A stretch of 8,711 nt of DNA from Gp6-AA40 sp050742535 (GCA_050742535.1 JBOGIQ010000261.1:1-8711), one strand, 5' to 3'. Shown: positions 1 to 7,132, counted from the stretch's first letter. Translations and numbers: made by a program. Notes: generated by a model not told the origin, from the sequence alone.

Positions 1-1053
1 CGCGGCGGTCTTCTTCGTGCCGCCTTCGACGATCAGTTGCCCGCACGCGGCGCGGATGTCCTGACCGCGGCTCTTCCTGACGGATACGGTGATGTGCCGA
101 TCAGCGAGGATCTGTGCGAAGCGATCGACGCGTGTGTCGGATGGCCGCTCGTATGGAATTCCCGGGGCCGGATTCAGCGGGATGAGGTTGACCTTTGCCT
201 TGATTCCGGCGAGCAGCTTGACCAGCCGGCGGGCATCGTCGGGCGTATCGTTCACGCCGTCGAGCAAGACGTACTCGAACGTGATGCGGCTGCGCTTCTT
301 CAGAGGAAACCGCCGGCACGCGTCGAGGATGTCGGCCAGTGGATATTTCTTGTTCGGCGGGACCAGCGCCGTCCGTTGCTCGTCCGTTGTGGCGTGAAGC
401 GATACCGCCAGATTTGGCATCAGCGGCTCGCGCGCCAGGCGTTCAAGCCCGGGGACGATTCCGACGGTCGACAATGTGATGCGGCGAGGGGATACCGCGA
501 GGCCGTGCTCCGAGTGCAGGATGCGCAGCGCCTTCATCGTGTTGTCGTAGTTGTGGAGCGGCTCACCCATCCCCATCAGAACGATGTTGAACGGGAAGTC
601 GAGAAGACTCGTGGCGGCGGCCAGAACCCGGACCTGACCGGCGATCTCTCCGGCCGTCAGATTGCGGACCAGTCCCATCTTGCCCGTCAGGCAGAATCCG
701 CACGACATGGCGCATCCGACCTGTGTCGAAATACAGAACGTCATCGACGGTGTATCGGGGATGAAGACCGACTCGATATGACGGTGGTCGGCGAGTTCGA
801 GCACGAACTTGCGGGTGCCGTCGGCGGAGCGTTCGTCGCTGACGATTCGCGGAGTCGAGACGGTGAAGTCCTGGGCGAACTGCGAGCGGAGCGTCCGCGA
901 AAGGTCGGTCATCCGCTCGAAATCCGTGATGCCGCGGCGGTAAATCCAGCGGTAGAGCTGCCGCGCGTGGAATGGTTCGATACCGCGCGACTCGAGGGTA
1001 TGCTCGAGCTCGCTCAGCTCCAGGGCGGCGACGTCCACGGATCGCGAGGTCAT
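1..1053 (-). CDS. rlmN: RlmN, dual-specificity 23S rRNA (A2503-C2) / tRNA (A37-C2) methyltransferase, 3' end cut by window edge
   Basis: Radical-SAM methyltransferase that makes 2-methyladenosine at 23S rRNA A2503 and, in characterised members, at A37 of some tRNAs. The reverse strand reads 351 codons from ATG at 1053 to the window edge without a stop. The radical-SAM [4Fe-4S] motif CxxxCxxC is at residues 114-121 (CAMSCGFC), preceded by a conserved Cys107 in CISTQVGC. GMGEPL is at 161-166. The C-terminal methyl-carrying cysteine is Cys337 in RAACGQL, equivalent to E. coli Cys355. Both mechanistic cysteines are therefore present, which favours RlmN over a degenerate paralog. Family length is about 350-390 aa and the last codons read GGTKKTAA, so only a few residues are probably missing. 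An in-frame ATG at 1068 lies five codons upstream, just after a TAG. The 1053 start is preferred because GAGAG lies about 6 bases upstream. It is transcribed away from the pur genes. Confidence 0.96.
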   Translation of the reverse strand, partial: MTSRSVDVAALELSELEHTLESRGIEPFHARQLYRWIYRRGITDFERMTDLSRTLRSQFAQDFTVSTPRIVSDERSADGTRKFVLELADHRHIESVFIPDTPSMTFCISTQVGCAMSCGFCLTGKMGLVRNLTAGEIAGQVRVLAAATSLLDFPFNIVLMGMGEPLHNYDNTMKALRILHSEHGLAVSPRRITLSTVGIVPGLERLAREPLMPNLAVSLHATTDEQRTALVPPNKKYPLADILDACRRFPLKKRSRITFEYVLLDGVNDTPDDARRLVKLLAGIKAKVNLIPLNPAPGIPYERPSDTRVDRFAQILADRHITVSVRKSRGQDIRAACGQLIVEGGTKKTAA

Positions 1054-1091
1054 GGATATCTCTCGCATTTTCTACAAGATGCGAACAGTCG

Positions 1092-1097
1092 ATTGTA
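1092..1097 (-). promoter_or_regulatory. candidate -10 element for rlmN
   Basis: The minus strand reads TACAAT here, five of six matches to the sigma-70 -10 consensus, about 39 bases upstream of the rlmN ATG. No good TTGACA-like -35 lies 16-18 bases further upstream, so this is weak. The -10 is embedded in an 8-bp palindrome, TTGTACAA, at 1093-1100. The call rests on position and motif only. Confidence 0.3.
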
Positions 1098-1140
1098 CAA
1101 CGGCGGCGTTGCCGGGCTCCCCGACACACGGTGTTTTCGA

Positions 1141-1170
1141 TTGCGGCTGCCGAGGCGCGCGTGCTATCAT
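1141..1170 (+). promoter_or_regulatory. candidate extended -10 promoter for the M16 peptidase-pur operon
   Basis: TATCAT at 1165-1170 is preceded by TG plus one base (TGcTATCAT), the extended -10 pattern of sigma-70 promoters. An 18-base spacer separates it from TTGCGG at 1141-1146, a poor -35 (only TTG matches), which is tolerable for an extended -10. The predicted transcription start is near 1177, giving a leader of about 95 bases before the presumed GTG start at 1272. It is the best promoter-like sequence seen upstream of the rightward gene series. Confidence 0.45.
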
Positions 1171-1208
1171 CCGTTTGTTCTTCTAATCCCCTGTCAGTCA
1201 ACAATTTG

Positions 1209-1223
1209 CGGCGATTATCGCCG
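1209..1223. promoter_or_regulatory. 15-bp perfect palindrome in the operon leader, possible operator
   Basis: The sequence CGGCGATTATCGCCG is an inverted repeat with 7-bp arms around a single central T. It lies about 40 bases downstream of the candidate -10 and about 50 bases upstream of the presumed M16 peptidase start. A one-base centre cannot form an RNA hairpin without opening inner pairs, so a dimeric DNA-binding protein site is the more natural reading. It does not match the E. coli PurR box or the B. subtilis PurR box as I know them. Chance in GC-rich DNA is a real alternative. Confidence 0.25.
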
Positions 1224-1271
1224 TCGTTGGCGGGCGCGGCCAGGCGACCATCGTTCCCAGATTTGAGCGAC

Positions 1272-2543
1272 GTGACTGAATCAGCAATCGTCCGCGAGGT
1301 GTTGCCGAATGGGCTCCGTCTTCTCACGGAGCGGATGCCGCAGGTTCGTTCGGTCAGCATCGGCGTGTGGCTCGCGCGCGGCTCGCGGCACGAGCCGCAG
1401 GAGCGGGGCGGCATCGCGCATTTTGTCGAGCACATGCTCTTCAAGGGGACCGGCACGCGAACGGCCGAAGACATCGCCCAGGCCATCGATTCCGTCGGCG
1501 GGCAGATGGACGCGTTCACGGCCAAGGAGTACGCCAGCTACTACATCAAGGTCCTCGACGAGCATCTGCCGTTCGCCCTCGAGGTGCTGTCGGACATCGT
1601 GATGAACCCACGGTTCAGCGCCGACGACATCGAGCGCGAAAAAAAGGTTGTTCTCGAAGAGATCAAGATGGTCGAGGACACGCCCGACGACCTGGTGCAC
1701 GAGCTGTTCACCGAGAACTTCTGGGCTGACCATCCGCTCGGCCGGCCCATCCTCGGAACCAAGGAAACGGTCGAGTCGCTCGATGCCGAGGCGCTGACGC
1801 GCTATTTTCGGGGAGCGTACACCGCACCGCACCTGATCGTGTCTGCGGTCGGCAACGTCGATCACGCGCGGGTCCGCGATCTCGTAGCGCGGATATTCGC
1901 TGCACTGCCGACGGATACGACGCCGGTTTCGGACGCTCCGCCCCGCGTGGTGCCGTGCACGATCATCCGCAACAAGGAACTGGAGCAGAGCCATGTCTGC
2001 CTCGGCACGGCCGGCTACCGCCAGGATCACGAAGATCGCTATTCGAGCTACGTGATGAACACCGTGCTCGGCGGCTCCATGAGCTCGCGGCTGTTTCAGA
2101 ATGTCCGCGAGAAACGCGGTCTCGCCTACGCGGTGTTCAGCGGCCTCAGCGCCTACCGCGACACCGGCTCGATGACCATCTATGCCGGCTGTGCCAATGA
2201 CGCTGTCGGGGAACTGATCGACGTCGTGATCGGCGAGCTTCGGCGCATGAAGGACGAGCCGCTGCCGGATGCGGAACTGCGGCGGGCGAAGGACCACCTC
2301 AAGGGCAGCCTGATGCTGAATCTCGAGAGCACCTCCAGCCGGATGTCGCACATCGCCCGTCAGGAGATCTACTTCGATCGGCAGTTTGGCCTCGACGAGA
2401 CGCTCGAGGGTGTCGAGCGTGTCACCCCTGATGACATCCAGCGCGTTGCGCGCGATTTATTCGCGTCCGATGCGCTCGCGGCGACAGTACTCGGCGCGGT
2501 GAACGGTCTGCAGATTTCGAGGGAGCGACTGTGGCTGGGTTAA
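1272..2543 (+). CDS. M16B-family zinc metallopeptidase (pitrilysin/insulinase, processing-peptidase-like)
   Basis: Zinc-dependent endopeptidase of the clan ME inverted-motif type, 423 aa from GTG at 1272, the usual size of a single-chain M16B protein. The N-terminal LPNGLRLLTE (residues 11-20) is typical of the family start. The HxxEH zinc site is HFVEH at 50-54 (His50, His54 ligands; Glu53 catalytic), and the third ligand is Glu130 in KKVVLEEIKM, giving the H-E-H-x75-E spacing of processing-peptidase beta subunits. The second, inactive half carries the conserved GGSMSSRLFQNVREKRGLAY. No signal peptide is evident, so a cytoplasmic protein acting on peptides or misfolded proteins is inferred; substrate unknown. 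Start choice: the frame stays open back to 972 but family similarity begins only after 1272. GTG 1272 and TTG 1263 are both possible, and neither has a strong ribosome binding site. It leads the pur series with a 41-base gap to purB. Confidence 0.93.
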   Translation: MTESAIVREVLPNGLRLLTERMPQVRSVSIGVWLARGSRHEPQERGGIAHFVEHMLFKGTGTRTAEDIAQAIDSVGGQMDAFTAKEYASYYIKVLDEHLPFALEVLSDIVMNPRFSADDIEREKKVVLEEIKMVEDTPDDLVHELFTENFWADHPLGRPILGTKETVESLDAEALTRYFRGAYTAPHLIVSAVGNVDHARVRDLVARIFAALPTDTTPVSDAPPRVVPCTIIRNKELEQSHVCLGTAGYRQDHEDRYSSYVMNTVLGGSMSSRLFQNVREKRGLAYAVFSGLSAYRDTGSMTIYAGCANDAVGELIDVVIGELRRMKDEPLPDAELRRAKDHLKGSLMLNLESTSSRMSHIARQEIYFDRQFGLDETLEGVERVTPDDIQRVARDLFASDALAATVLGAVNGLQISRERLWLG

Positions 2544-2546
2544 GCC

Positions 2547-2561
2547 ACGCCGCAAAGGCGT
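2547..2561 (+). other. small hairpin in the M16 peptidase-purB gap
   Basis: ACGCC (2547-2551) and GGCGT (2557-2561) form a perfect 5-bp stem with a GCAAA loop, just after the peptidase stop codon and 23 bases before the purB start. No U-tract follows, so it is not an intrinsic terminator. It might influence mRNA stability or purB translation, or be chance. Confidence 0.25.
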
Positions 2562-2584
2562 TCCGGTAGGTTAATGCGGGGTCG

Positions 2585-3895
2585 ATGATAGGACGCTATA
2601 CCCACCCTGAGATGGGTCGCCTCTGGAGCGACCAGTACAAGTACGAAACGTGGCTGCAGGTGGAGATTGCGGCCGCAGACGCGATGGCGCGCGCCGGAAT
2701 CGTCCCCGCCGAGGCGGCCCGTGATATCCGGCAGCGCGCCGCCTTCGACATCGCGCGCATCGAAGAGATCGAGCAGACAACCCAGCACGACGTGATTGCG
2801 TTTACGACCGCGGTGGCGGAGCACGTCGGCCCCTCGGCGCGCTGGCTGCATTTCGGTCTGACGTCGTCCGACGTCATCGATACCGCCCAGGCGTTGCAGA
2901 TGCGCGCGGCAAGCGATCTCATCCTGAAGAATCTCGACGCCCTGAAGCAGGCTGTCCGCATCCGTGCCGAAGAGCATCGGCGGACGCCGATGATCGGACG
3001 CACGCACGGCGTGCACGCGGAGCCGATGACTTTCGGTCTCAAGCTGGCGCTGTGGTACTCCGAACTGACACGCGACGTCGAGCGTATCCGCCGTGCGCGC
3101 GAAGTCGTTTCCGTGGGCCAGTTGTCCGGCGCCGTCGGAACGTTCGGCCACCTGCCGCCGGCCATCGAAACCGACGTCTGTCGTGCTCTCGGGCTGCAGC
3201 CGGCCGCGGTGTCATCACAGGTGATTCAGCGTGACCGGCACGCGGAGCTAATGTCGGCGCTGGCGATCACGGCCTCGTCCCTCGAGAAATTTGCGCTCGA
3301 GATTCGCGGCCTGCAGAAAACAGAGATCGGGGAAGTCGAGGAGCCCTTCGCCAAGGGGCAGAAGGGGTCGTCGGCCATGCCGCACAAGCGGAATCCGATC
3401 GGCTGCGAGCAGATCGTCGGAATGGCCCGCCTGGTTCGCGCCAACGCCGGAGCCGCGTTCGAGAACAACGCCCTCTGGCACGAGCGCGACATCTCCCATT
3501 CGTCGGTGGAACGCGTGATCCTGCCCGACAGCTTTATCGCGCTCGATCACATGCTGCGGCGCTTTACCCGGATCGTCAGCGGGATGGTCGTGTATCCCGA
3601 GCGAATGCGGGCGAATCTGGATCTCTCGCGCGGCGTGGTGTTTTCCGGCACTGTGCTCCTCGAGCTGGCGCGGCGCGGCGTGTCCCGCGAGCAGGCGTAC
3701 GAGTTGGTGCAGCGCAACGCCATGCGCGCGTTTCACGAGCAGCGGTCGTTCAAGGATCTGCTGCTCGCGGACGTCGATGTCACCCGGGCGTTGCCGGCAG
3801 TGGAAATCGAGCGAGCGTTCGATCTCGATGATCAGCTGAAACACGTCGACGTCATTTTCGAGCGGGTATTCGCCCAGCAGGAGGTTCACGCCTGA
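2585..3895 (+). CDS. purB: Adenylosuccinate lyase
   Basis: Cytoplasmic homotetrameric lyase of the fumarase/aspartase superfamily. It releases fumarate from SAICAR to give AICAR (step 8 of IMP synthesis) and from adenylosuccinate to give AMP. The protein is 436 aa, close to the roughly 430 aa of the Bacillus-type enzyme. The superfamily signature GSSAMPHKRNPIGCE is at residues 261-275, with the catalytic serine expected at Ser263 in the mobile loop. His68 (TTQHD), His89 (LHFGLTSSD) and His141 (RTHGVHAEP) match the known active-site histidines of the B. subtilis enzyme in position. The start MIGRYTHPEM is the canonical PurB N-terminus, which fixes ATG 2585. GGGG sits about 4 bases upstream and GGTAGG at 2565-2570. 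Its stop codon shares one base with the purS start, so it is first of the tightly packed pur block. Confidence 0.98.
   Translation: MIGRYTHPEMGRLWSDQYKYETWLQVEIAAADAMARAGIVPAEAARDIRQRAAFDIARIEEIEQTTQHDVIAFTTAVAEHVGPSARWLHFGLTSSDVIDTAQALQMRAASDLILKNLDALKQAVRIRAEEHRRTPMIGRTHGVHAEPMTFGLKLALWYSELTRDVERIRRAREVVSVGQLSGAVGTFGHLPPAIETDVCRALGLQPAAVSSQVIQRDRHAELMSALAITASSLEKFALEIRGLQKTEIGEVEEPFAKGQKGSSAMPHKRNPIGCEQIVGMARLVRANAGAAFENNALWHERDISHSSVERVILPDSFIALDHMLRRFTRIVSGMVVYPERMRANLDLSRGVVFSGTVLLELARRGVSREQAYELVQRNAMRAFHEQRSFKDLLLADVDVTRALPAVEIERAFDLDDQLKHVDVIFERVFAQQEVHA
3879..3884 (+). promoter_or_regulatory. consensus Shine-Dalgarno site for purS
   Basis: A perfect AGGAGG lies inside the last codons of purB, 10 bases before the purS ATG. 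It is the strongest ribosome binding site in the window and confirms the purS start, which overlaps the purB stop (TGATG). Confidence 0.8.
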
Positions 3896-4161
3896 TGCGT
3901 GCGCGCGTGTTCGTCACACTCAAGCCGTCTGTCTTCGATCCGCAGGGCACGACTGTCGCCGACGCTCTGCACACGCTCGGGTATGCGAACGTGAAAGACG
4001 TTCGACAGGGGAAGTACTTCGAGCTCGATATCGACGCGGCCAGCCCGGCGGAGGCGGAGCGGGTGGCTGCCGAAGCCGCCGCGAAGCTGCTCGCGAATCC
4101 GGTCATCGAAAGCTACCGCATCGAAGTGGACGCGGCAGCGCATGCGGAGATGGGCCGATGA
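3895..4161 (+). CDS. purS: FGAM synthase subunit PurS
   Basis: Small structural subunit of the three-part phosphoribosylformylglycinamidine (FGAM) synthase; its dimer bridges PurQ and PurL and is thought to help ammonia pass between them. The protein is 88 aa against about 80-85 usual. It shows the family pattern: beta strand RARVFVTLKPSVFDPQG at the N-terminus, then VADALHTLGYANVKDVRQGKYFEL, a helix rich in Ala and Glu (about 50-65), and LANPVIESYRIEV near the end. The start is fixed by the AGGAGG site 10 bases upstream and the 1-base overlap with the purB stop. The stop overlaps the purQ start by 4 bases. Its placement directly before purQ and purL is the usual arrangement for this complex and supports the call despite the short length. 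Confidence 0.96.
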   Translation: MRARVFVTLKPSVFDPQGTTVADALHTLGYANVKDVRQGKYFELDIDAASPAEAERVAAEAAAKLLANPVIESYRIEVDAAAHAEMGR

Positions 4162-4871
4162 AGTTCGCCGTCGTCGTCTTTCCCGGATCGAATTGCGATC
4201 ACGACGCGCACTATGCGACCGAGCACGTCCTCGGGCAGCAGGCCGAGCTGATCTGGCACAAGGACACGAGCCTCAGGGGCGCCGACGCCGTGATCCTGCC
4301 GGGTGGCTTCGCGCACGGCGATTACCTGCGGACGGGAGCAATCGCGCGGTTTTCCCCGATCATGCAGGACGTGAAGCGCTTCGCGGATGCGGGAGGTCCG
4401 GTGCTGGGGATCTGCAACGGATTCCAGGTGCTTCTCGAGGCGGGCATGCTGCCCGGCGCGATGCTGCGCAACGCGAACCTGCATTTTCACTGCGAGCACG
4501 TTTACGTCAAGGTGGAGCAGACCGACACGCCGTTCACACGCGCGTGCTCGACCGTTCGTCCGCTGAAGATTCCCGTCGCGCACGGCGAGGGGAACTACTA
4601 CGCCGAGCCTGATGTGCTGGCGCGCCTGGAAAAGAACCGCCAGGTCATCTTTCGCTACGTCGACGCGGCGGGTCAGGCGACGCCTGCCGCGAACCCGAAC
4701 GGTTCGCTGAACAACATCGCCGGCATCTGCAACGAGAGCCGCAACGTCGTCGGTTTGATGCCGCATCCCGAGCGAGCCTGCGAGCTGGCCGTCGGCAGCG
4801 CCGACGGGCTGGTGCTCTTTGAATCGGCTGTCAAGGCTGTTTCCGAAGGAGCGTTTGCGATCTCGCGATGA
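4158..4871 (+). CDS. purQ: FGAM synthase glutaminase subunit PurQ
   Basis: Class I (triad) glutamine amidotransferase that hydrolyses glutamine and passes ammonia to PurL for conversion of FGAR to FGAM. The protein is 237 aa, within the usual range of about 225-240. The nucleophile elbow is GICNGFQ at residues 84-90 with Cys86, and the triad is completed by His203 and Glu205 in PHPE. The oxyanion-side PGGFAHGDYLR at 48-58 and the start MKFAVVVFPGSNCDHD are both characteristic of PurQ rather than other amidotransferases. GGAG at 4146-4149 lies 8 bases upstream of the ATG. The start overlaps the purS stop (ATGA) and the stop overlaps the purL start in the same way, so equal production of the three subunits by coupled translation is likely. 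Confidence 0.98.
   Translation: MKFAVVVFPGSNCDHDAHYATEHVLGQQAELIWHKDTSLRGADAVILPGGFAHGDYLRTGAIARFSPIMQDVKRFADAGGPVLGICNGFQVLLEAGMLPGAMLRNANLHFHCEHVYVKVEQTDTPFTRACSTVRPLKIPVAHGEGNYYAEPDVLARLEKNRQVIFRYVDAAGQATPAANPNGSLNNIAGICNESRNVVGLMPHPERACELAVGSADGLVLFESAVKAVSEGAFAISR
4846..4851 (+). promoter_or_regulatory. distant Shine-Dalgarno-like site before purL
   Basis: AAGGAG near the end of purQ is the only ribosome-binding-like sequence ahead of purL. It lies 16 bases before ATG 4868 and 22 before the in-frame ATG at 4874, which is longer than normal. Start of purL is therefore more likely to depend on reinitiation by ribosomes ending purQ at the ATGA overlap. Confidence 0.4.
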
Positions 4872-7108
4872 CCATGACCAACGAACTCGTCGCCCAGCAC
4901 GGTCTCACCGCCGACGAATATCAGCGAATCGTCGAAGCGCTCGGACGCGAGCCGACGCTGACCGAGCTCGGCATCTTCTCGGTGATGTGGTCGGAACACT
5001 GCAGCTACAAGAGCTCACGCGTTCACCTGAAGACGCTTCCCACGACCGGCAAGCGGGTGTTGCAGGGACCGGGTGAAAACGCTGGCGCAGTTGACATTGG
5101 CGATGGCCTTGCCGCGGTGTTCAAGATCGAATCGCACAACCATCCGTCGTTCATCGAACCGTACCAGGGTGCCGCGACCGGCGTCGGCGGAATCATCCGC
5201 GACATCTTCACGATGGGGGCGCGGCCGATTGCCCTCTTGAACTCGCTGCGATTCGGATCGCTCGACGAGCCGCTGGTCCGCCGGACGATGGCCGGCGTTG
5301 TCGCTGGGATCGCGGGCTATGGCAACAGCATCGGCATCCCGACCGTTGGCGGTGAGATCGGATTCGACGAGCGCTACACCGGCAACCCGCTGGTCAACGT
5401 CTTCTGCCTTGGTACGTCGAAGGCAAGCGAGATCGTGAAGGCTGTCGCGTCGGGTGCCGGCAATCCGGTGTACTACGTCGGCGCCAAGACCGGACGCGAT
5501 GGAATCCACGGCGCGACCATGGCCTCGGCCGAGTTCGACGACAAATCCGCCGACAAACGGCCGGCGGTGCAGGTTGGCGATCCGTTCATGGAAAAGCTGC
5601 TCCTCGAGGCCTGCCTCGAGGTGATGCGGACGGACGCGCTGGTCGGCATTCAGGACATGGGTGCCGCCGGCCTGACGTCTTCGTCGTCCGAGATGGCCTC
5701 ACGCGGCGGCGCCGGCGTCGAGATCGACGTGTCCTTCGTGCCGCAGCGCGAGTCGGGCATGACGCCTTACGAAATCATGCTGTCCGAGTCGCAGGAGCGG
5801 ATGCTGCTGGTGGCCAAGCGAGGGCGCGAAGCGGAGGTCGAGCGGATCTTCGAAAAGTGGGATCTTCATGCGGTGCGGATCGGCGAAGTCACCGCGGACG
5901 GACGCCTGCGGGTACGCCATCGCGGCGAGGTTGTCGCTGACATCCCCAGCAGGGCGCTCACGGACGAAGCGCCGCGGTATAGCCGGCCTACGGCGGAGCC
6001 GCCGTATCTGAAAGACGCACAGCAGCTGGATCTCGCGTCGCTCGGCAAGCCGCCGGCGGCCCGGGACGTGTTCAGACAGTTGCTGGCGGCGCCAGAGATT
6101 GCCAGCAAGCGGTGGGTGTACAGGCAGTACGACCACATGGTTCGGACCAACACCGTCGTGCTGCCCGGGATGGGCGCCGGCGTCGTCCGGATCAAGGACA
6201 CCAGCCGCGCGCTCGCCCTGTCGGTCGATTGCAACGGCCGGTTCGTCTACCTGGACCCATTCCTCGGCGCGCAGCACGCTGTGGCGGAGGCGGCACGCAA
6301 TGTCGCGTGCGCGGGTGGCCAGCCGATCGGGGCGACGAACTGCCTCAACTTCGGAAATCCTGAAAAGCCCGACGTGATGTGGCAGTTCGTCCGCGCCGTC
6401 GAGGGCATGGGCGCCGCGTGCCGCGCGCTGGACGTTCCCATCACCGGTGGAAACGTCAGTCTCTACAACGAAACAGATGGCCGGCCCGTTCTGCCGACGC
6501 CGGTCGTGGGCGTTGTCGGCCTGATCGAGGACGCGCGTAACGTTGGACGACGGACCTTCCAGGCGGGTGGCGATGTCGTGGTGTTGCTTGGCGAGAGCCG
6601 CGCGGAACTCGGTGGGAGCGAGTATCTGAAGATCGTCCACGGGCTCGTTCGTGGCGTTCCGCCGGCGCTCGACCTCACGCGCGAAGCGGCTTTGCAGCGC
6701 CTGCTGGTCGATGGCATCTCTGCCGGCGTCATTCGATCGGCGCACGACTGCGCCGAGGGCGGCTTCGCCGTCACGCTCGGCGAGTGCTGCTTCGACACCG
6801 GACTGGGCGCCACAGTGGACATCGCGGCTGTCGCCATGCCCGCGGCGTCGTTCGGCGACGTCGCCACCCTGTTCGGCGAATCCGCGTCGCGTGTGGTTGT
6901 CTCCGTTGCACCGGCGGCAGTTTCGGATCTGTTGGCGCGTGCGGCGGCCGCTGGTGTTCCGGCAGCGCAAATCGGCACCGTGGGCGGGAATCGGATCCGC
7001 ATCACCATCGGCGGCCGCGTGGCGCTCGACGAGTCTGTTGCCGACGCGGAATCGATATGGTCGGGCGCTCTGGAGCGGTACTTCGAACGCACCCGAGCTA
7101 TTGCATGA
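4868..7108 (+). CDS. purL: FGAM synthase large subunit PurL (small-type)
   Basis: ATP-dependent synthetase subunit: FGAR plus ammonia (from PurQ) plus ATP gives FGAM, ADP and phosphate. At 746 aa it is the short PurL that needs separate PurS and PurQ, unlike the roughly 1300-aa fused enzyme of enterobacteria. It has the duplicated AIRS/PurM-like layout: N-terminal linker with MWSEHCSYKSS (40-50), first half with GPGENAGAVDIGDG (67-80) and the catalytic-region ESHNHPSFIEPYQGAATGVGG (88-108), then QDMGAAGLTSSSSEMA (262-277). The second half has GMGAGVVRIKD (434-444), NCLNFGNPEKPDVMWQF (491-507), TGGNVSLYNE (526-535) and HDCAEGGFAVTLGE (626-639). ATG 4868 overlaps the purQ stop. A second in-frame ATG at 4874 would shorten it by only two residues. 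There are 24 bases between its stop and purF. No damage or missing motif was seen. Confidence 0.98.
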   Translation: MTMTNELVAQHGLTADEYQRIVEALGREPTLTELGIFSVMWSEHCSYKSSRVHLKTLPTTGKRVLQGPGENAGAVDIGDGLAAVFKIESHNHPSFIEPYQGAATGVGGIIRDIFTMGARPIALLNSLRFGSLDEPLVRRTMAGVVAGIAGYGNSIGIPTVGGEIGFDERYTGNPLVNVFCLGTSKASEIVKAVASGAGNPVYYVGAKTGRDGIHGATMASAEFDDKSADKRPAVQVGDPFMEKLLLEACLEVMRTDALVGIQDMGAAGLTSSSSEMASRGGAGVEIDVSFVPQRESGMTPYEIMLSESQERMLLVAKRGREAEVERIFEKWDLHAVRIGEVTADGRLRVRHRGEVVADIPSRALTDEAPRYSRPTAEPPYLKDAQQLDLASLGKPPAARDVFRQLLAAPEIASKRWVYRQYDHMVRTNTVVLPGMGAGVVRIKDTSRALALSVDCNGRFVYLDPFLGAQHAVAEAARNVACAGGQPIGATNCLNFGNPEKPDVMWQFVRAVEGMGAACRALDVPITGGNVSLYNETDGRPVLPTPVVGVVGLIEDARNVGRRTFQAGGDVVVLLGESRAELGGSEYLKIVHGLVRGVPPALDLTREAALQRLLVDGISAGVIRSAHDCAEGGFAVTLGECCFDTGLGATVDIAAVAMPAASFGDVATLFGESASRVVVSVAPAAVSDLLARAAAAGVPAAQIGTVGGNRIRITIGGRVALDESVADAESIWSGALERYFERTRAIA
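5602..5621 (+). other. perfect 8-bp inverted repeat inside purL
   Basis: CCTCGAGG occurs at 5602-5609 and again at 5614-5621, separated by CCTG. Because each arm is itself palindromic, the pair is both a direct and an inverted repeat and can fold as an 8-bp stem with a 4-base loop. It encodes LEACLE, where two Leu-Glu pairs use the same CTC GAG codons, so coding constraint may explain it fully. Confidence 0.35.
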
Positions 7109-7119
7109 AGCCGTACACT

Positions 7120-7125
7120 AAAGGA
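7120..7125 (+). promoter_or_regulatory. Shine-Dalgarno site for purF
   Basis: AAAGGA lies 7 bases before ATG 7133 in the 24-base purL-purF gap. It supports this start, which gives the short propeptide before the catalytic cysteine. The gap leaves no room for a terminator. Confidence 0.6.
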
Positions 7126-7132
7126 CCTGAGG

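Noticed and set aside
37..1266. 409-codon open frame on the plus strand
   Set aside because: It lies antisense to rlmN, whose reverse-strand protein has all family motifs. The translation is rich in Arg, Asp and Val with no recognisable domain, typical of a shadow frame in GC-rich coding DNA.
972..1271. Upstream extension of the M16 peptidase to ATG 972
   Set aside because: The extra 100 residues would overlap the 5' end of rlmN on the other strand, contain the candidate promoter, and show no resemblance to the family, whose similarity starts at about REVLPNGLRLL.
1054..1271. Purine riboswitch or known PurR box in the leader
   Set aside because: I could not find the paired-helix and loop pattern of a purine riboswitch or a convincing PurR box of the E. 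coli or Bacillus type. The 1209-1223 palindrome differs from both.
563..1525. 320-codon minus-strand open frame spanning the intergenic region
   Set aside because: It runs out of frame through rlmN, crosses both candidate promoters and continues antisense to the M16 peptidase. It has Arg/Pro/Ser-rich composition and no motif.
1281..2351. 356-codon minus-strand open frame
   Set aside because: Antisense to the M16 peptidase and without recognisable motifs. It is produced by third-position GC bias.
2547..2565. Possible terminator after the M16 peptidase
   Set aside because: The stem is only 5 bp and no run of T follows, so it does not qualify as an intrinsic terminator.
2574..2588. Four-codon minigene (ATG CGG GGT CGA TGA) overlapping the purB start
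   Set aside because: Its stop overlaps the purB ATG, which could suggest coupling, but there is no clear evidence beyond chance and GGGG inside it is better read as part of the purB ribosome binding region.
5699..6970. 423-codon minus-strand open frame
   Set aside because: Entirely antisense to purL, which is unmistakable. The composition is Arg/Ala/Asp-rich without domains.
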